Below, one piece after another: positions 36,732-48,405 of a stretch of 64,000 nt of DNA. This stretch comes from Monocercomonoides exilis. Taxonomy: Eukaryota > Preaxostyla > Oxymonadida > Polymastigidae. The translations under genes were made by a program, and so were the position numbers. How positions within the stretch are numbered: the stretch's first letter is position 1; every line of letters starts with the position of its first letter. The stretch is from contig LSRY02000017.1 in assembly GCA_001643675.2 (NCBI GenBank), positions 992,001-1,056,000 on the forward strand, written 5' to 3'. The notes under the pieces were generated by a model, which was not told where the DNA came from, did not search any database, and worked only from the letters and a program-made list of their open reading frames with translations.

Positions 36732-38348
36732 ATGTCCCAAATCAACATTGAAAGCATTCTTGAAAGTGTCGAAAAACGTAATGTTTTACCGAAAGCTCTG
36801 CAAATCAAAACAGAAAAAGTTCAACGTTCTATCATTGAAATAGCTTGTGAAAAACTTGAAGATCCATCTCGCTCATTTTTTCGATTGTCAGGGTTTTCAA
36901 GAAATGAATTCGATCTATTGTTATTACTACTGCAAAAAGAATCTCCTTACCACCGTGGAAGAGACAGAGCAATTAACACTTTGGAGGAGCATTTGTTTTT
37001 GCTTCTGAATTTTTTGCATCATGGTTCACCAACACTAACCTTTTCGCTTGCTTCCCCTTTCTACGATTCTCAGAGTGCGACAAACAGATTGTTACATTCA
37101 ATAACATCTTCTCTCAAACACCAATTGGCAGATTTATTTCTAACATTTCGCAAAGACAGGTTGGATGAAATGAAGGATGTTGGAATTGTACTAGATTGCA
37201 CAGTGATTCCTATTTGCAGACCAGGATGAAAACTGAAGGAAGGAAAGAAGTTCTATAGTGGAAAGCATCATTACTATTGCGTTAAAGTGGAAGTTGGAGT
37301 AAATCCAAGGAAGGGCACTGTGAGCACTATAACCGAGGTTTACACAGGTTCAACACACGATTACAGCGTGTATAAAGAGCACTGTCCAAAGTTCTAGGAC
37401 AAAATGGAAGGATCGAAAATACTCGCAGATTCAGCTTATGTGGGTGCAAGACCAGAGCTGGGGGCCATCATTAGCAAACCAGTTGGGACAAAGGAAATTT
37501 CATCAAAAAGGGTTATTGTTGAACGTTTTTTCGGAAGACTTAAGACATTATTCTCTGTCTTTCGTCATCCTTGGCCTTTCGATGTTGAAAAAATCGGAGA
37601 GTACTTTTTCGTTGCTTGTTGTCTCACTAATTATCACATTCTTCAAAACCCTCTCACTAAAAAAGACGAAGAAGCAAATCAACGATTTTTGGACAGTTTG
37701 GTTTACGATTATTTACAGAAAAAAGAAGCAAAACGGATTGCAAATGAAAGATACAACACGAAAATCAAAAATAAATTGAATCCTGGAAATATGCCAGCAC
37801 CCAGAATTTCTTCTCTAGGAGCCCAAAGAGAAGGTTTACTAATTGAAATATTAACCATAACTTTGTTTTTTATGCAAATAAAACATTTTTTGAACATTCA
37901 CATTAACCATATTTTTTTTTGTTAATTGATAGGGCAAACACAGAATTTAGTCGCCATTGATCATGCCATAAGCAGAGGAGAAGAAGAAAGAGAACAACTT
38001 GAGAGCCAAAGAGAAGAAGAAAGGGTTTGTCGATTGGAAAGAGAAAGAGAAAGAGAAATTCCAGATGCACAATCAAGTGATCACTCATTTGATTGGTTTC
38101 TCCCTGGGCAATGGAAATCAACAAACATTTTCTTGCCGTCTTCTTCTGCTCCTTTTCCAGTTTTTCCTGCTTCCTCTTCATCTTTATCATCAGCTTCTGC
38201 ATCTTCATCTTCATCTTCATCTTCATCTTCATCTTCATCTTCATCTTCATCTTCATCTTCATCTTCATCTTCATCTTCATCTTCAGCTACTCAAAATACG
38301 CAAATTCTGAGTCCGCTACAATTATTATTAAACCAGCGAAATGATTAA
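36732..38348 (+). pseudogene. Harbinger-like transposase, copy 3, two nonsense codons
   Basis: Starts MSQINIESILESVEKRN. Exon 1 is 36732-37833, exactly 1102 bases as in copies 1 and 4. It is interrupted by TGA at 37227-37229 (in the PG*KL segment where others read PGGRL/PGGKL) and TAG at 37395-37397. The catalytic Asp residues (VLDCTVIPICRP, ILADSAYVGARPE) and Glu (VIVERFFGRLK) remain. Its intron (37834-37932) starts with the usual GT at the exact position where the other copies have GC. Exon 2 (37933-38348) is Glu-rich, then WFLPGQWKS and a long Ser tract. Confidence 0.82.
38200..38284 (+). repeat. (TTCATC)n hexanucleotide repeat in transposase exon
   Basis: About 14 units coding for the poly-Ser tract of the Harbinger copy 3 second exon. 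Confidence 0.95.
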
Positions 38349-38957
38349 TTGATATATAAATACAATATATTAAAAATTTTTCACTTCAATATCAATAATA
38401 ATAAAAACACTTGGTTTTGTTCAAATTGTTTTATTTTTTAAAATGAACACTTAATTTAAACAAAGAACAAAAAAAATTATTATGAAAAATTTCTTTCAAC
38501 AGCTTTGTTGATTAGAAACTTTATCTCATAAAAATAATTACTCCAATTTGAAATGATAAAAGTTATAAATATAAAAAAAGGAATTGTCATAAAAATATAT
38601 TTCATTCACATTATTTTTTTAAATCGATCATGTTTGTTTAGACGAGAAACTTCTAAAACTGTACTTGTAGTAATCATCTGAACTTTAACGAATTTCAATA
38701 ATCAGTTCAAAATGAAATGAAACATACTTAATAACACTTATTCAAACTTATTGTTCGATTCATGTGAAAGTTACTATTAATAACAGCAAGAACAAAACTC
38801 TAAAAAAACGATCAAATCATTTCCATAATATGCTTATTTGAGATCAAAAAAAAGATAGATCAAATACCGAATTGAGTTCGTCAACACTAAATAGAAAAAC
38901 AGAAAACAAATTGATTGAATCAAAACGAAATTACCCGATAAATTCGTCAAAGGTCTA

Positions 38958-39665
38958 CTAGACCTTAAACGAATTGAGCGGGTCAATTCGAATTGATTAA
39001 GTCAAAACGTTTTATGTCTTTTTTAATGGTTTTGACTCAACCAATTCGGTTTTCCCTCAATCTTATTTGTGATCAAAAAATCAAAAAATATGTATCTATT
39101 TTGATCGAAATTCTTAGAAGTTTTTTATGTTTTCTGAAACAGAGCAGTTTGTCTATAGTAATTTTTTGATATGCTTTTTATTTCATTGTTGTTTTTGTGT
39201 ATGAATGATATTTATTGATGATCACGAACAAAATGTCGATAAATTTGGTGATTGATATTTTGGTTTTTTCCATTGAAATTACACATTTTTTACTTATTCG
39301 CATTCATTGTAATAGCCGCTGATTTTGAAATAGTTGAGAAACCCAATGATTTAAGTTAATTTCTGTTTTTGATGGATGTTTTCCTCAGAAAAATAAAGTT
39401 TGTTCATTTTTTTATGAACAATGTGTGAAATTTAACGATTTTATTCATTTTTATGTAATTATTTGAATAGATGTGTTTTCAATGAATAATTTTGTTGTTT
39501 AAGTCATTTGAATCTGTGTTTTTCTTTTCTTTTTAATTCAATTTTTTATAACCTTGGTCTATTTTGATCATTATATTTGAACACTTCAAATCAATAAATA
39601 ATAATCAAAAGAATGATATACACTTTTTATTTTTTGTATTCATTCTATTTTGACAGATAGAAAAT
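38958..39665 (-). mobile_element. Truncated Harbinger-derived non-autonomous element
   Basis: Begins with the outer end seen in the paired elements (AATTGAGCGGGTCAATTCGA) and is the inverted match of 27450-28145. Homology stops at 39665 where the foldback element begins. Confidence 0.75.
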
Positions 39666-41402
39666 GGCATAGGTTCAAACGCGTTCCTTTTGCAATTTGC
39701 GTTTTTAAACCATCAAATTATAACGAATTAATAGATAATAATTATTTAAAAACTTTTTATGGACCGATTTTTCGAAAAAAATTTTTCTTGTTGAAAAAAA
39801 TGACTTTTGAAAAATGACCCATAAAAACAAGAATTTCAATAAAATTTATTCAAATTTAAAAGAAAACGTGATTTTTACACATCCAATGTGCTTTTTTAAT
39901 AATATAAATTTATTTTATTAATTAATTTTCATCAAAAAATATAAATCATAAATAAAAAATTTAATTAAATATCTTTGATCTAACCCACAATAAAAATTTT
40001 AATATCTGGAAAATTTGAATATGCTGTTTTAGTTAAAATAGAACCTAAAAGTATGTAATTCGTTCACTTTTATATGTTAATATAAGTATATTATTATATG
40101 CTAACTTGTATAATATTGAAAACAGATTTTATTCACAGTTTCATTAAGGTGTGCTTTTTGACTTTAATTTTCATTAGCGTGCAGATGTTAATTTCAAAAT
40201 TGGTTGCAATGGAACGCAAAAGGTATTATATGATTCATAATATCAAATAAATATTCATTTTGTTTTTTTCTTTCAAATATTTTCTTTTCCTTTGATATGT
40301 TAATGTATTTTTTTATTAGACTCGATCAAAACATGCATTTATGAATTAATCTTGCAAAAATTAACAATAATCACACAAAATAATTCAATGTTGAATTATA
40401 AAAACAATGAACTTTATAAAAGTTTGTCATTTTTATGTTTCTATTAAAAAAATGAAAAATGAGATTGATTTTGTTTTTCAAGTGGATAGGATGTTGTAAT
40501 ATGTGGAAGTGAAGAAGAACCATGCCAAATGATGTGCAAATGGATGGAAAATATGAAAATGGGAAATGAAAAGAAAATAATTCAGATTGAAAAGCAAAAT
40601 CAATCTCATTTTTCATTTTTTTAATAGAAACATAAAAATGACAAACTTTTATAAAGTTCATTGTTTTTATAATTCAACATTGAATTATTTTGTGTGATTA
40701 TTGTTAATTTTTGCAAGATTAATTCATAAATGCATGTTTTGATCGAGTCTAATAAAAAAATACATTAACATATCAAAGGAAAAGAAAATATTTGAAAGAA
40801 AAAAACAAAATGAATATTTATTTGATATTATGAATCATATAATACCTTTTGCGTTCCATTGCAACCAATTTTGAAATTAACATCTGCACGCTAATGAAAA
40901 TTAAAGTCAAAAAGCACACCTTAATGAAACTGTGAATAAAATCTGTTTTCAATATTATACAAGTTAGCATATAATAATATACTTATATTAACATATAAAA
41001 GTGAACGAATTACATACTTTTAGGTTCTATTTTAACTAAAACAGCATATTCAAATTTTCCAGATATTAAAATTTTTATTGTGGGTTAGATCAAAGATATT
41101 TAATTAAATTTTTTATTTATGATTTATATTTTTTGATGAAAATTAATTAATAAAATAAATTTATATTATTAAAAAAGCACATTGGATGTGTAAAAATCAC
41201 GTTTTCTTTTAAATTTGAATAAATTTTATTGAAATTCTTGTTTTTATGGGTCATTTTTCAAAAGTCATTTTTTTCAACAAGAAAAATTTTTTTCGAAAAA
41301 TCGGTCCATAAAAAGTTTTTAAATAATTATTATCTATTAATTCGTTATAATTTGATGGTTTAAAAACGCAAATTGCAAAAGGAACGCGTTTGAACCTATG
41401 CC
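39666..41402. mobile_element. Foldback element: 1737-bp near-perfect inverted repeat
   Basis: Starts GGCATAGGTTCAAACGCGTT and ends with its reverse complement. Arms of ~815 bp (39666-~40480 and ~40590-41402) look identical wherever compared, around a ~110-bp spacer. No coding capacity. The two flanks come from different parts of Harbinger elements, so no target duplication can be read. Confidence 0.88.
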
Positions 41403-41521
41403 CACAACCTTCTTCTTCCTTTTCATCATCTTCTTCTTCAACTGCGTCTTCTTTCTCTTCTGTTTCTTCAAAACAAAATACGCTTTCATCTGATTTCCAA
41501 TCATTGTTGAATAAAAAGTGA
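41403..41521 (+). pseudogene. 3' scrap of a Harbinger-like transposase second exon
   Basis: Matches the last ~120 bases of Harbinger copy 1 (31471-31589): the poly-Ser stretch, then SSKQN...SLLNKK and TGA. Everything upstream is missing and replaced by the foldback element. Confidence 0.85.
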
Positions 41522-42139
41522 TTATCGTTATATTATTCTTTGTATAATTTCTTCTTCCATCTCATATTTTTGGAAATTGCTCATTATAAGTTTTTTCAAT
41601 TCTGAATTAATTTATTTTGAATAAAGAAACGATAATTGTGTTCACAAATAAAATAACGATACATATGTGTATTTTCTATTCAAAATATACAAATAAAAGC
41701 GAAATGAAAAAAAAAAAAAAAAAAACTTAAAAGTTTTCAAAACTGATTATTAACGTTAACTGCTTTTCTGACATTCAGATATAAATTTAATTTCTTCAAT
41801 TAATCAACTCTCGCTCGTGTCAAATATGTTTGATTTGAATTGTTAATCATGATTCGAATCGGAAGAAGAGATATTGAAAATAAACAACAAAAATATTAAT
41901 CAAAACAACAGTTCACAAATTCGTTTCATTTTTGAGGTGAACCAACAAGGAAGAGAGTGGAAATTTTCTGATTCAATATCTTGATCGAAATTGGTTTATA
42001 ATTGTTTTCGAAAAAGATTAAGATATGATCTATTCTTTTCAGATGTTATAATGTCAAAAAAAAAAAATGCATTCAATTCACAAATGTTCAACTTCAATGG
42101 CGGGTGAGTAAATCAGATCAGATCAATTATTATTTTGTC
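41522..42139. other. 3' part of a Harbinger-like element, non-coding
   Basis: Diverged match to 31590-32180, including the block GATTCGAATCGGAAGAAGAG (compare 31917). No gene. Confidence 0.55.
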
Positions 42140-43140
42140 GGCAAGATAAAATCTTGTCGACAAATGATTTGAGCTAAAATACAAATAATAAATGAAAAGC
42201 GCTCTTTTTCTAATTATTTTAAAATTATTGTTATTTGGCGAAACTTTGTCTGTCATGTTCAGTTTAAAAATGCTTAAAATAAAAAATAATGGGTGTGATC
42301 ATTGAATAAATTTGTTCTTTCGCATATTTCTGCGTATTGCAAACTAATATTGATGAACTAGGCTGTGTGCAAATTTCTTGTTTATGTATGCTCATTTCTT
42401 CTGTTTTGTAGTTTAATTAATGTTGCACAGGTCGAAATTATCAAAACATGTTTGAATCTTAAGTAAGGACAAATTTTTGGAAAATAAGTTGATACGGGAC
42501 AAAATATGTCTAAATTTTTTTGAAAAGTTCCTTTCGTTAAATTTTCAAATAGAATAATAATTTCATATTTTGATCAAATATCTGTTTCCACTTGCCAAAT
42601 TTTGCTATTATGAAGATAAAATCTTTATAATGTTTATTTTTTCATTTCAGTGATATTTGATGAGTGGGAACATAAATTTGATCAAAATATGAAATTTTTG
42701 TTATATTAGAAAATTAAACAAAAGGAACTTTTCAAAAAAATTTTGACATATATAACTACAAGCATTTTCATCGAAAAATTATGCACTGTTCATTGACTTT
42801 TTGTGATCAAAATATTTGAAAAAACAGGATTATTTTTTGAAATACATGTGAGGTCGCAAAACATAATGTTATAATATCAATGATGTTTGCCTACAGTAAT
42901 GAAAATCAAATTTATTTTGAAATCTGGTTAAGTTTAAAAATGTTATTAGAAAAACATTTTTTTTCATGCTTTGTGCATAAAAAGCTTGAAAGTCCGTATT
43001 TTCCCCCATATATGTTTTTATAATGGATTGAAATGTTCTCATCAAAATTAGTGAATCGATTAAATACTGGTTTGATTTTGTTTCTTGAATATATAATTGA
43101 TGATACTAATATTTTAAATTATTATTAATAAACAGGAAGT

Positions 43141-43987
43141 TGAATTGCCAGAGTGTATGTGCCTTATAGAATTCACGAAGCGTTGCGAATGAAATCGCGA
43201 GATATTTTAATTGGAGCTGTTAAAAATTATAATATGAACAAAGTGATTGTAAAAAAAAAGAGAGTATTATTAAAGAAGCCAAGAAGAAGGGAGAAAAGAT
43301 TGAAAAATTGGAAAAAGGTTTTTCCAAATTAAATCTTTTGTTTTTCAATGAGTTTTCGTTGAAGCAGATATCAATATGAATGAATTGTCTCATTAAAGTT
43401 GAGTTGAATTAAGAGGAAAACAAAGAAGCACAAAAAGAAGCGGAAATAGCCATGTTGGCTCTGATAACTTTAGGATTAAATGTATGAAAACTATTTTCTT
43501 TTTTATATTATTGATGTTTCCACCCCTCTATTTTCAAAAGAAATTGGTAAAGAACTTAACTTCGATGAAATCAAGATCATGGAATGTTTTAAAGATCATC
43601 ATAATCTCGCATAACTTGCATATCAGTCTGCTTGTGAGTTTTTGATTCGCAGATAGGACACTGACAAAGGTTTGGATGGAGAGATCGTGAATAAACTGCA
43701 TTTTGGAAGAGAGTCAATAAGAAAACTGGTAGATCAGTCTAAGCGTGCAAACTGGATGAAATGAAAAGAATATTATTGAGAGAAATAGGTAAGAATCAGC
43801 AGAAGTGGAAGGAAAGAAGAAAGAATCAGCAGAAGTGGAAGGAAAGAAGAAAGATGTTGTTGTAAATTATTTGAAATGGGTTATTCTTTTTGAAAAGTCG
43901 CAAATGTTTAATTTTCAAATAAACCAAAAATTACATATTTTGCTCATGTTTCTGTTTCAGCTCACAAGTGTCCTCAATAATGTTTGA
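43141..43987 (+). pseudogene. Decayed relative of the 24204-25675 gene, left arm
   Basis: Pieces such as RIHEALRMKSRDILIGAVKN, EENKEAQKEAEIAMLALITL, an in-frame TAA before LAYQSA, and EIVNKLHF align with the carried gene at 24204-25675. Frames are broken repeatedly. A short tandem repeat coding ESAEVEGKKK lies at 43796-43854. Function unknown. Confidence 0.5.
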
Positions 43988-44005
43988 AATAGATTATCAA
44001 GAAAT

Positions 44006-44860
44006 GGATTCCATTTAAGTGAAATTGGATATTTGTTAACAAAATATTTAACAAAATATGAAAATTTTGAAGTATTAGAAAATTAAACATTTGCGACTTT
44101 TCAAAAAGAATAACCCATTTCAAATAATTTACAACAACATCTTTCTTCTTTCCTTCCACTTCTGCTGATTCTTTCTTCTTTCCTTCCACTTCTGCTGATT
44201 CTTACCTATTTCTCTCAATAATATTCTTTTCATTTCATCCAGTTTGCACGCTTAGACTGATCTACCAGTTTTCTTATTGACTCTCTTCCAAAATGCAGTT
44301 TATTCACGATCTCTCCATCCAAACCTTTGTCAGTGTCCTATCTGCGAATCAAAAACTCACAAGCAGACTGATATGCAAGTTATGCGAGATTATGATGATC
44401 TTTAAAACATTCCATGATCTTGATTTCATCGAAGTTAAGTTCTTTACCAATTTCTTTTGAAAATAGAGGGGTGGAAACATCAATAATATAAAAAAGAAAA
44501 TAGTTTTCATACATTTAATCCTAAAGTTATCAGAGCCAACATGGCTATTTCCGCTTCTTTTTGTGCTTCTTTGTTTTCCTCTTAATTCAACTCAACTTTA
44601 ATGAGACAATTCATTCATATTGATATCTGCTTCAACGAAAACTCATTGAAAAACAAAAGATTTAATTTGGAAAAACCTTTTTCCAATTTTTCAATCTTTT
44701 CTCCCTTCTTCTTGGCTTCTTTAATAATACTCTCTTTTTTTTTACAATCACTTTGTTCATATTATAATTTTTAACAGCTCCAATTAAAATATCTCGCGAT
44801 TTCATTCGCAACGCTTCGTGAATTCTATAAGGCACATACACTCTGGCAATTCAACTTCCT
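44006..44860 (-). pseudogene. Mirror copy of the decayed gene, right arm
   Basis: Reverse-complement duplicate of the left-arm relic within the palindrome, with the same breaks, so it was duplicated after decay. Confidence 0.5.
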
Positions 44861-45853
44861 GTTTATTAATAATAATTTAAAATATTAGTATCATCAATTA
44901 TATATTCAAGAAACAAAATCAAACCAGTATTTAATCGATTCACTAATTTTGATGAGAACATTTCAATCCATTATAAAAACATATATGGGGGAAAATACGG
45001 ACTTTCAAGCTTTTTATGCACAAAGCATGAAAAAAATGTTTTTCTAATAACATTTTTAAACTTAACCAGATTTCAAAATAAATTTGATTTTCATTACTGT
45101 AAGCAAACATCATTGATATTATAACATTATGTTTTGCGACCTCACATGTATTTCAAAAAATAATCCTGTTTTTTCAAATATTTTGATCACAAAAAGTCAA
45201 TGAACAGTGCATAATTTTTCGATGAAAATGCTTGTAGTTATATATGTCAAAATTTTTTTGAAAAGTTCCTTTTGTTTAATTTTCTAATATAACAAAAATT
45301 TCATATTTTGATCAAATTTATGTTCCCACTCATCAAATATCACTGAAATGAAAAAATAAACATTATAAAGATTTTATCTTCATAATAGCAAAATTTGGCA
45401 AGTGGAAACAGATATTTGATCAAAATATGAAATTATTATTCTATTTGAAAATTTAACGAAAGGAACTTTTCAAAAAAATTTAGACATATTTTGTCCCGTA
45501 TCAACTTATTTTCCAAAAATTTGTCCTTACTTAAGATTCAAACATGTTTTGATAATTTCGACCTGTGCAACATTAATTAAACTACAAAACAGAAGAAATG
45601 AGCATACATAAACAAGAAATTTGCACACAGCCTAGTTCATCAATATTAGTTTGCAATACGCAGAAATATGCGAAAGAACAAATTTATTCAATGATCACAC
45701 CCATTATTTTTTATTTTAAGCATTTTTAAACTGAACATGACAGACAAAGTTTCGCCAAATAACAATAATTTTAAAATAATTAGAAAAAGAGCGCTTTTCA
45801 TTTATTATTTGTATTTTAGCTCAAATCATTTGTCGACAAGATTATATCTTGCC

Positions 45854-46285
45854 AAAGAAAATAAATAAATAAAATTAACAATTGAAAAACTAACAAATTT
45901 TGCAATTTCTGATGTGACGTGATATATTCCAATAGATGCATCAAACTCCAATCTGGAATTTTTCGTTACTCATCTGATTTGGAAAGCATTGTTGGCATTT
46001 CATTATTTCAAATGAATATTCTTGCGTTTTGTGCTTGTTCCATTTTTTTTATGAATGTCTGGAATTTATTCATCCTTCTTCAACAATTGATACAATAGGT
46101 TCGCAAACAAAGTACAGGAATAATCCCTTTTTATGTGTATGGCTTTGTTGCCTTGCTTCGCTGCATGCATCCAACATCTAGACTTGAGTTTTTTTGCAAC
46201 AATAAAAACAAATACATCTTAGATACGTTATTTCAACACATCATAAGCGTGCTAACTACCCTGAGAGGGTCAATTTGACGAACAA
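45854..46285. other. Intergenic with a possible transposase scrap
   Basis: Minus-strand sequence around 45880-46210 resembles the first exon of the transposase at 46485-47861 in broken form (a diverged match to ~47535-47860). No intact gene. Confidence 0.4.
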
Positions 46286-46287
46286 TA

Positions 46288-47938
46288 GTCGGGGAGTTAA
46301 CCCGCTCAGAATAATAAAAATTTTGTTAATTGAGATCAAAATAATAATATTGTTCTTAATGTTTCAAAACCTAAAAAATCCAACTTTTTGTATTTGCAAT
46401 GAATCATATCAAACAAAAATTCAAATTCAGATAAAAAAATGTGGAAAAAATACTATCGACAGAGAAAATGTTCATGGAAAACAGTTATTTCAATAAATCA
46501 TTTAAATCATCTGAACTAAAAAAAATATTTCCACTTCTCGTATTTTCCGCATCTCTAACACGTGAGAAAGAAGTTGTAGACCATTCAGGCGGCTTGTCGG
46601 GTATAATTTTCAAAACAACTTCACGATTGAATGGCTGCCATCCTGTAATCTTCCAGCTGGCTTTTATTGTCGATGGGAAAGATGCCATGGCAATTGCTTA
46701 CTTCAGCAACGAAGCAAATTCCTTTCTTCGATCAGCAGCATTAATTACAGCTCCGCATTTCCATCCAGTTCGAAAGCATTTCTTCATATTTGCAAACACG
46801 TACTGATCGTTAGGTTGAAGTATATGTGTGGTGTGAGAAGGCAGTTGGATCATATCTATAAAATTATCTTTGCAAATTCTTAACATTTCAGGGGGAAAAT
46901 GTCCTGTGCCACTGTCCATGATAAGCACAGCGTGATTATGTGGTTTTCCGATGGCTAGACGTTTTTTCAAAATACTAGGAAGAATAGCCTTTGAAAAAAC
47001 GTCGAAGAATGCTGTGGAAGAAAGATGACCATTTTCGCTAGGTATGAATACCTCCATTTCTGTCTTTGCTTCTTTGAATTCTTCTGGAATTTTAGAATAT
47101 GGAACGATGATAGGTGTGAGATATCTGACTCCATCCGAGTTTGTCAGAAAGACGATGCTTGTTTATCTTGGCAATGAAGGTTCAGGCTGAATAGGCGATG
47201 AAGATGTGTGAATAGGAATGACCACAAAAGGATTAATCTCAGAAAACACCGTTGAATTCTCATCCAAATTAAAAATCAGTTGTGGGATGATACAAACCGT
47301 TTTGAAGAATTTTTCAATCATGACAAAAAATGGTTTCACAGTCTGTTTGGATGTTTGCAGCGCCCTGTGAACCGGAAGTTGCTTTGGAGGCTTCTGAATT
47401 AGATCTGGATATCTTGCAAAAAGCCGTTTTGGCCAATGCTTATCAACGCATTTCACTTCATTTTCTTCAGATCTTTTTTCAGCTCTAATTTCATTCGCCT
47501 GTGAATGTCAAAAAAAACAATTAAAAAACTCAACAAAAAAAAAACGAATAATTTTAGCAATTTCTGGTGTGGTGTGATAAATTCCTTTCGACGCATCAAA
47601 TTCTAATCTGGTTATTATACGTAACTCATCAGATTTTGTGAATATTGTTGGTTTTCCAGGCTTTCCAATGTATCGACCTGCGTTTTGAGCTTTTTCAGCT
47701 CTTTTCAATGAATGTCTTGTAATTTTTCCTCCTTCTTCAACAGCTGATTTCGAAAGTCCACAGACTAAGTGCAAGTATAATCCCTTTTCATGTGGATCTG
47801 TCAACGACCTCGCTTCGCTGGATGCAGCCAATCTCAAGACTTGTGTTTTTTGCAACGACATAAACGAAGTGATCTTTATCCCATTTTTTCAACGTTTCAT
47901 GAGCGGGTTAACTCCCCTGAGCGGGTTAACTCCCCGAC
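46288..47938 (-). mobile_element. Second type of pogo-like transposon, copy 2
   Basis: A 1651-bp element flanked by TA (46286-46287, 47939-47940), with inverted ends GTCGGGGAGTTAACCCGCTC. At the right end the block GAGCGGGTTAACTCCCC is present twice. The architecture is that of 28164-29827, but the sequence is clearly diverged. The right end lies 7 bp from the 5' end of tRNA-Thr. Confidence 0.87.
46485..47861 (-). pseudogene. Pogo-like transposase (second type), copy 2, two nonsense codons
   Basis: Exon 1 (47861-47535, 109 codons as in copy 1) and exon 2 (47498-46485) join across a 36-bp GT-AG intron. VKCVDKHWPKRLFARYPD precedes a DDE_1 core with Asp in FNLDENSTVF, IMDSGTGHFPPE and HTTHILQPND. 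TAA at 47163-47165 and TAA at 46695-46697 break an otherwise continuous frame; the latter falls where copy 1 reads LKNGLSAAS. Confidence 0.8.
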
Positions 47939-47945
47939 TAAAATC

Positions 47946-48017
47946 GCCTCGGTAGCATAGTGGCAGTGCGTATGCCTTGTAAGCATAAGGTCGAGGGTTC
48001 AATTCCCTCTCGGGGCT
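47946..48017 (+). tRNA. tRNA-Thr (TGT)
   Basis: Acceptor GCCTCGG/TCGGGGC (one G-T and one T-G pair), D arm GCATAGTGGCAGTGC, anticodon stem-loop TATGC-CTTGTAA-GCATA with anticodon TGT, and T arm GAGGGTTCAATTCCCTC. No intron. Confidence 0.92.
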
Positions 48018-48405
48018 TTATTTTTATTAATTTCAAATTACATGTATTCTTTCTTGATAAGTAAATACGAAAAGAAGAAATTGTTTAGAATTATTTGTAG
48101 ATTATTTAATTTGACTAAATGTTTTTGATAAAGATCTTTCCTAACTGAATATTTGTTCGAATTATTGGTATTTGCTAAAGCTAATGCCATATGATTTCAA
48201 ACTTAACAAGGTCTTTTATCTCTTTGAAATATTTTTTAAATATATACAGAAATAAAAATTGCAAAACAAATGGCTTAACGAAAGCAATTATGAAATACCA
48301 ATAAACACAAAAGGATTTTCAATAGAAACAAAACAAAATTAAAAAATACTCTGAAATTTGAAAAAAAAAATAAGTGAATTACAATAATTTACACTTCGAA
48401 AAAAA
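48018..48405. other. Intergenic between tRNA-Thr and the TOR 3' end
   Basis: AT-rich; no gene seen. A T run directly follows the tRNA (Pol III terminator-like). Confidence 0.5.

Larger units (their letters stand above)
36531..38957 (+). mobile_element. Harbinger-like transposon, copy 3
   Basis: Lies between GGTCCACTAGACC (36524-36536) and GGTCTACTAGACC (38952-38964), with a decayed transposase gene and a 3' region like the outer ends of the paired elements (ACCGAATTGA ... TTACCCGATAAATTCGTC). Confidence 0.65.
42140..45853. mobile_element. 3.7-kb giant inverted repeat
   Basis: Starts GGCAAGAT and ends ATCTTGCC. Arms of ~1.78 kb (42140-~43918, ~44074-45853) look almost identical around a ~155-bp spacer. 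A TIR-like block (GACCTGTGCAACA and its complement near 42424 and 45560) resembles the hAT-like ends at 23886/27383. Each arm holds the same decayed gene relative. No terminal target duplication is evident. Confidence 0.85.

Noticed and set aside
40371..40661. 96-codon ORF in the foldback spacer
   Set aside because: Symmetric to the palindrome centre, starts in one arm and ends in the other; no coding character.
43796..43860. CRISPR-like short direct repeats
   Set aside because: Two adjacent ~30-bp units with no spacers, inside a pseudogene; a simple tandem duplication.
45881..46240. A third complete pogo-like element left of 46288
   Set aside because: Only scattered similarity to the first transposase exon; no terminal repeats or TA-bounded ends.
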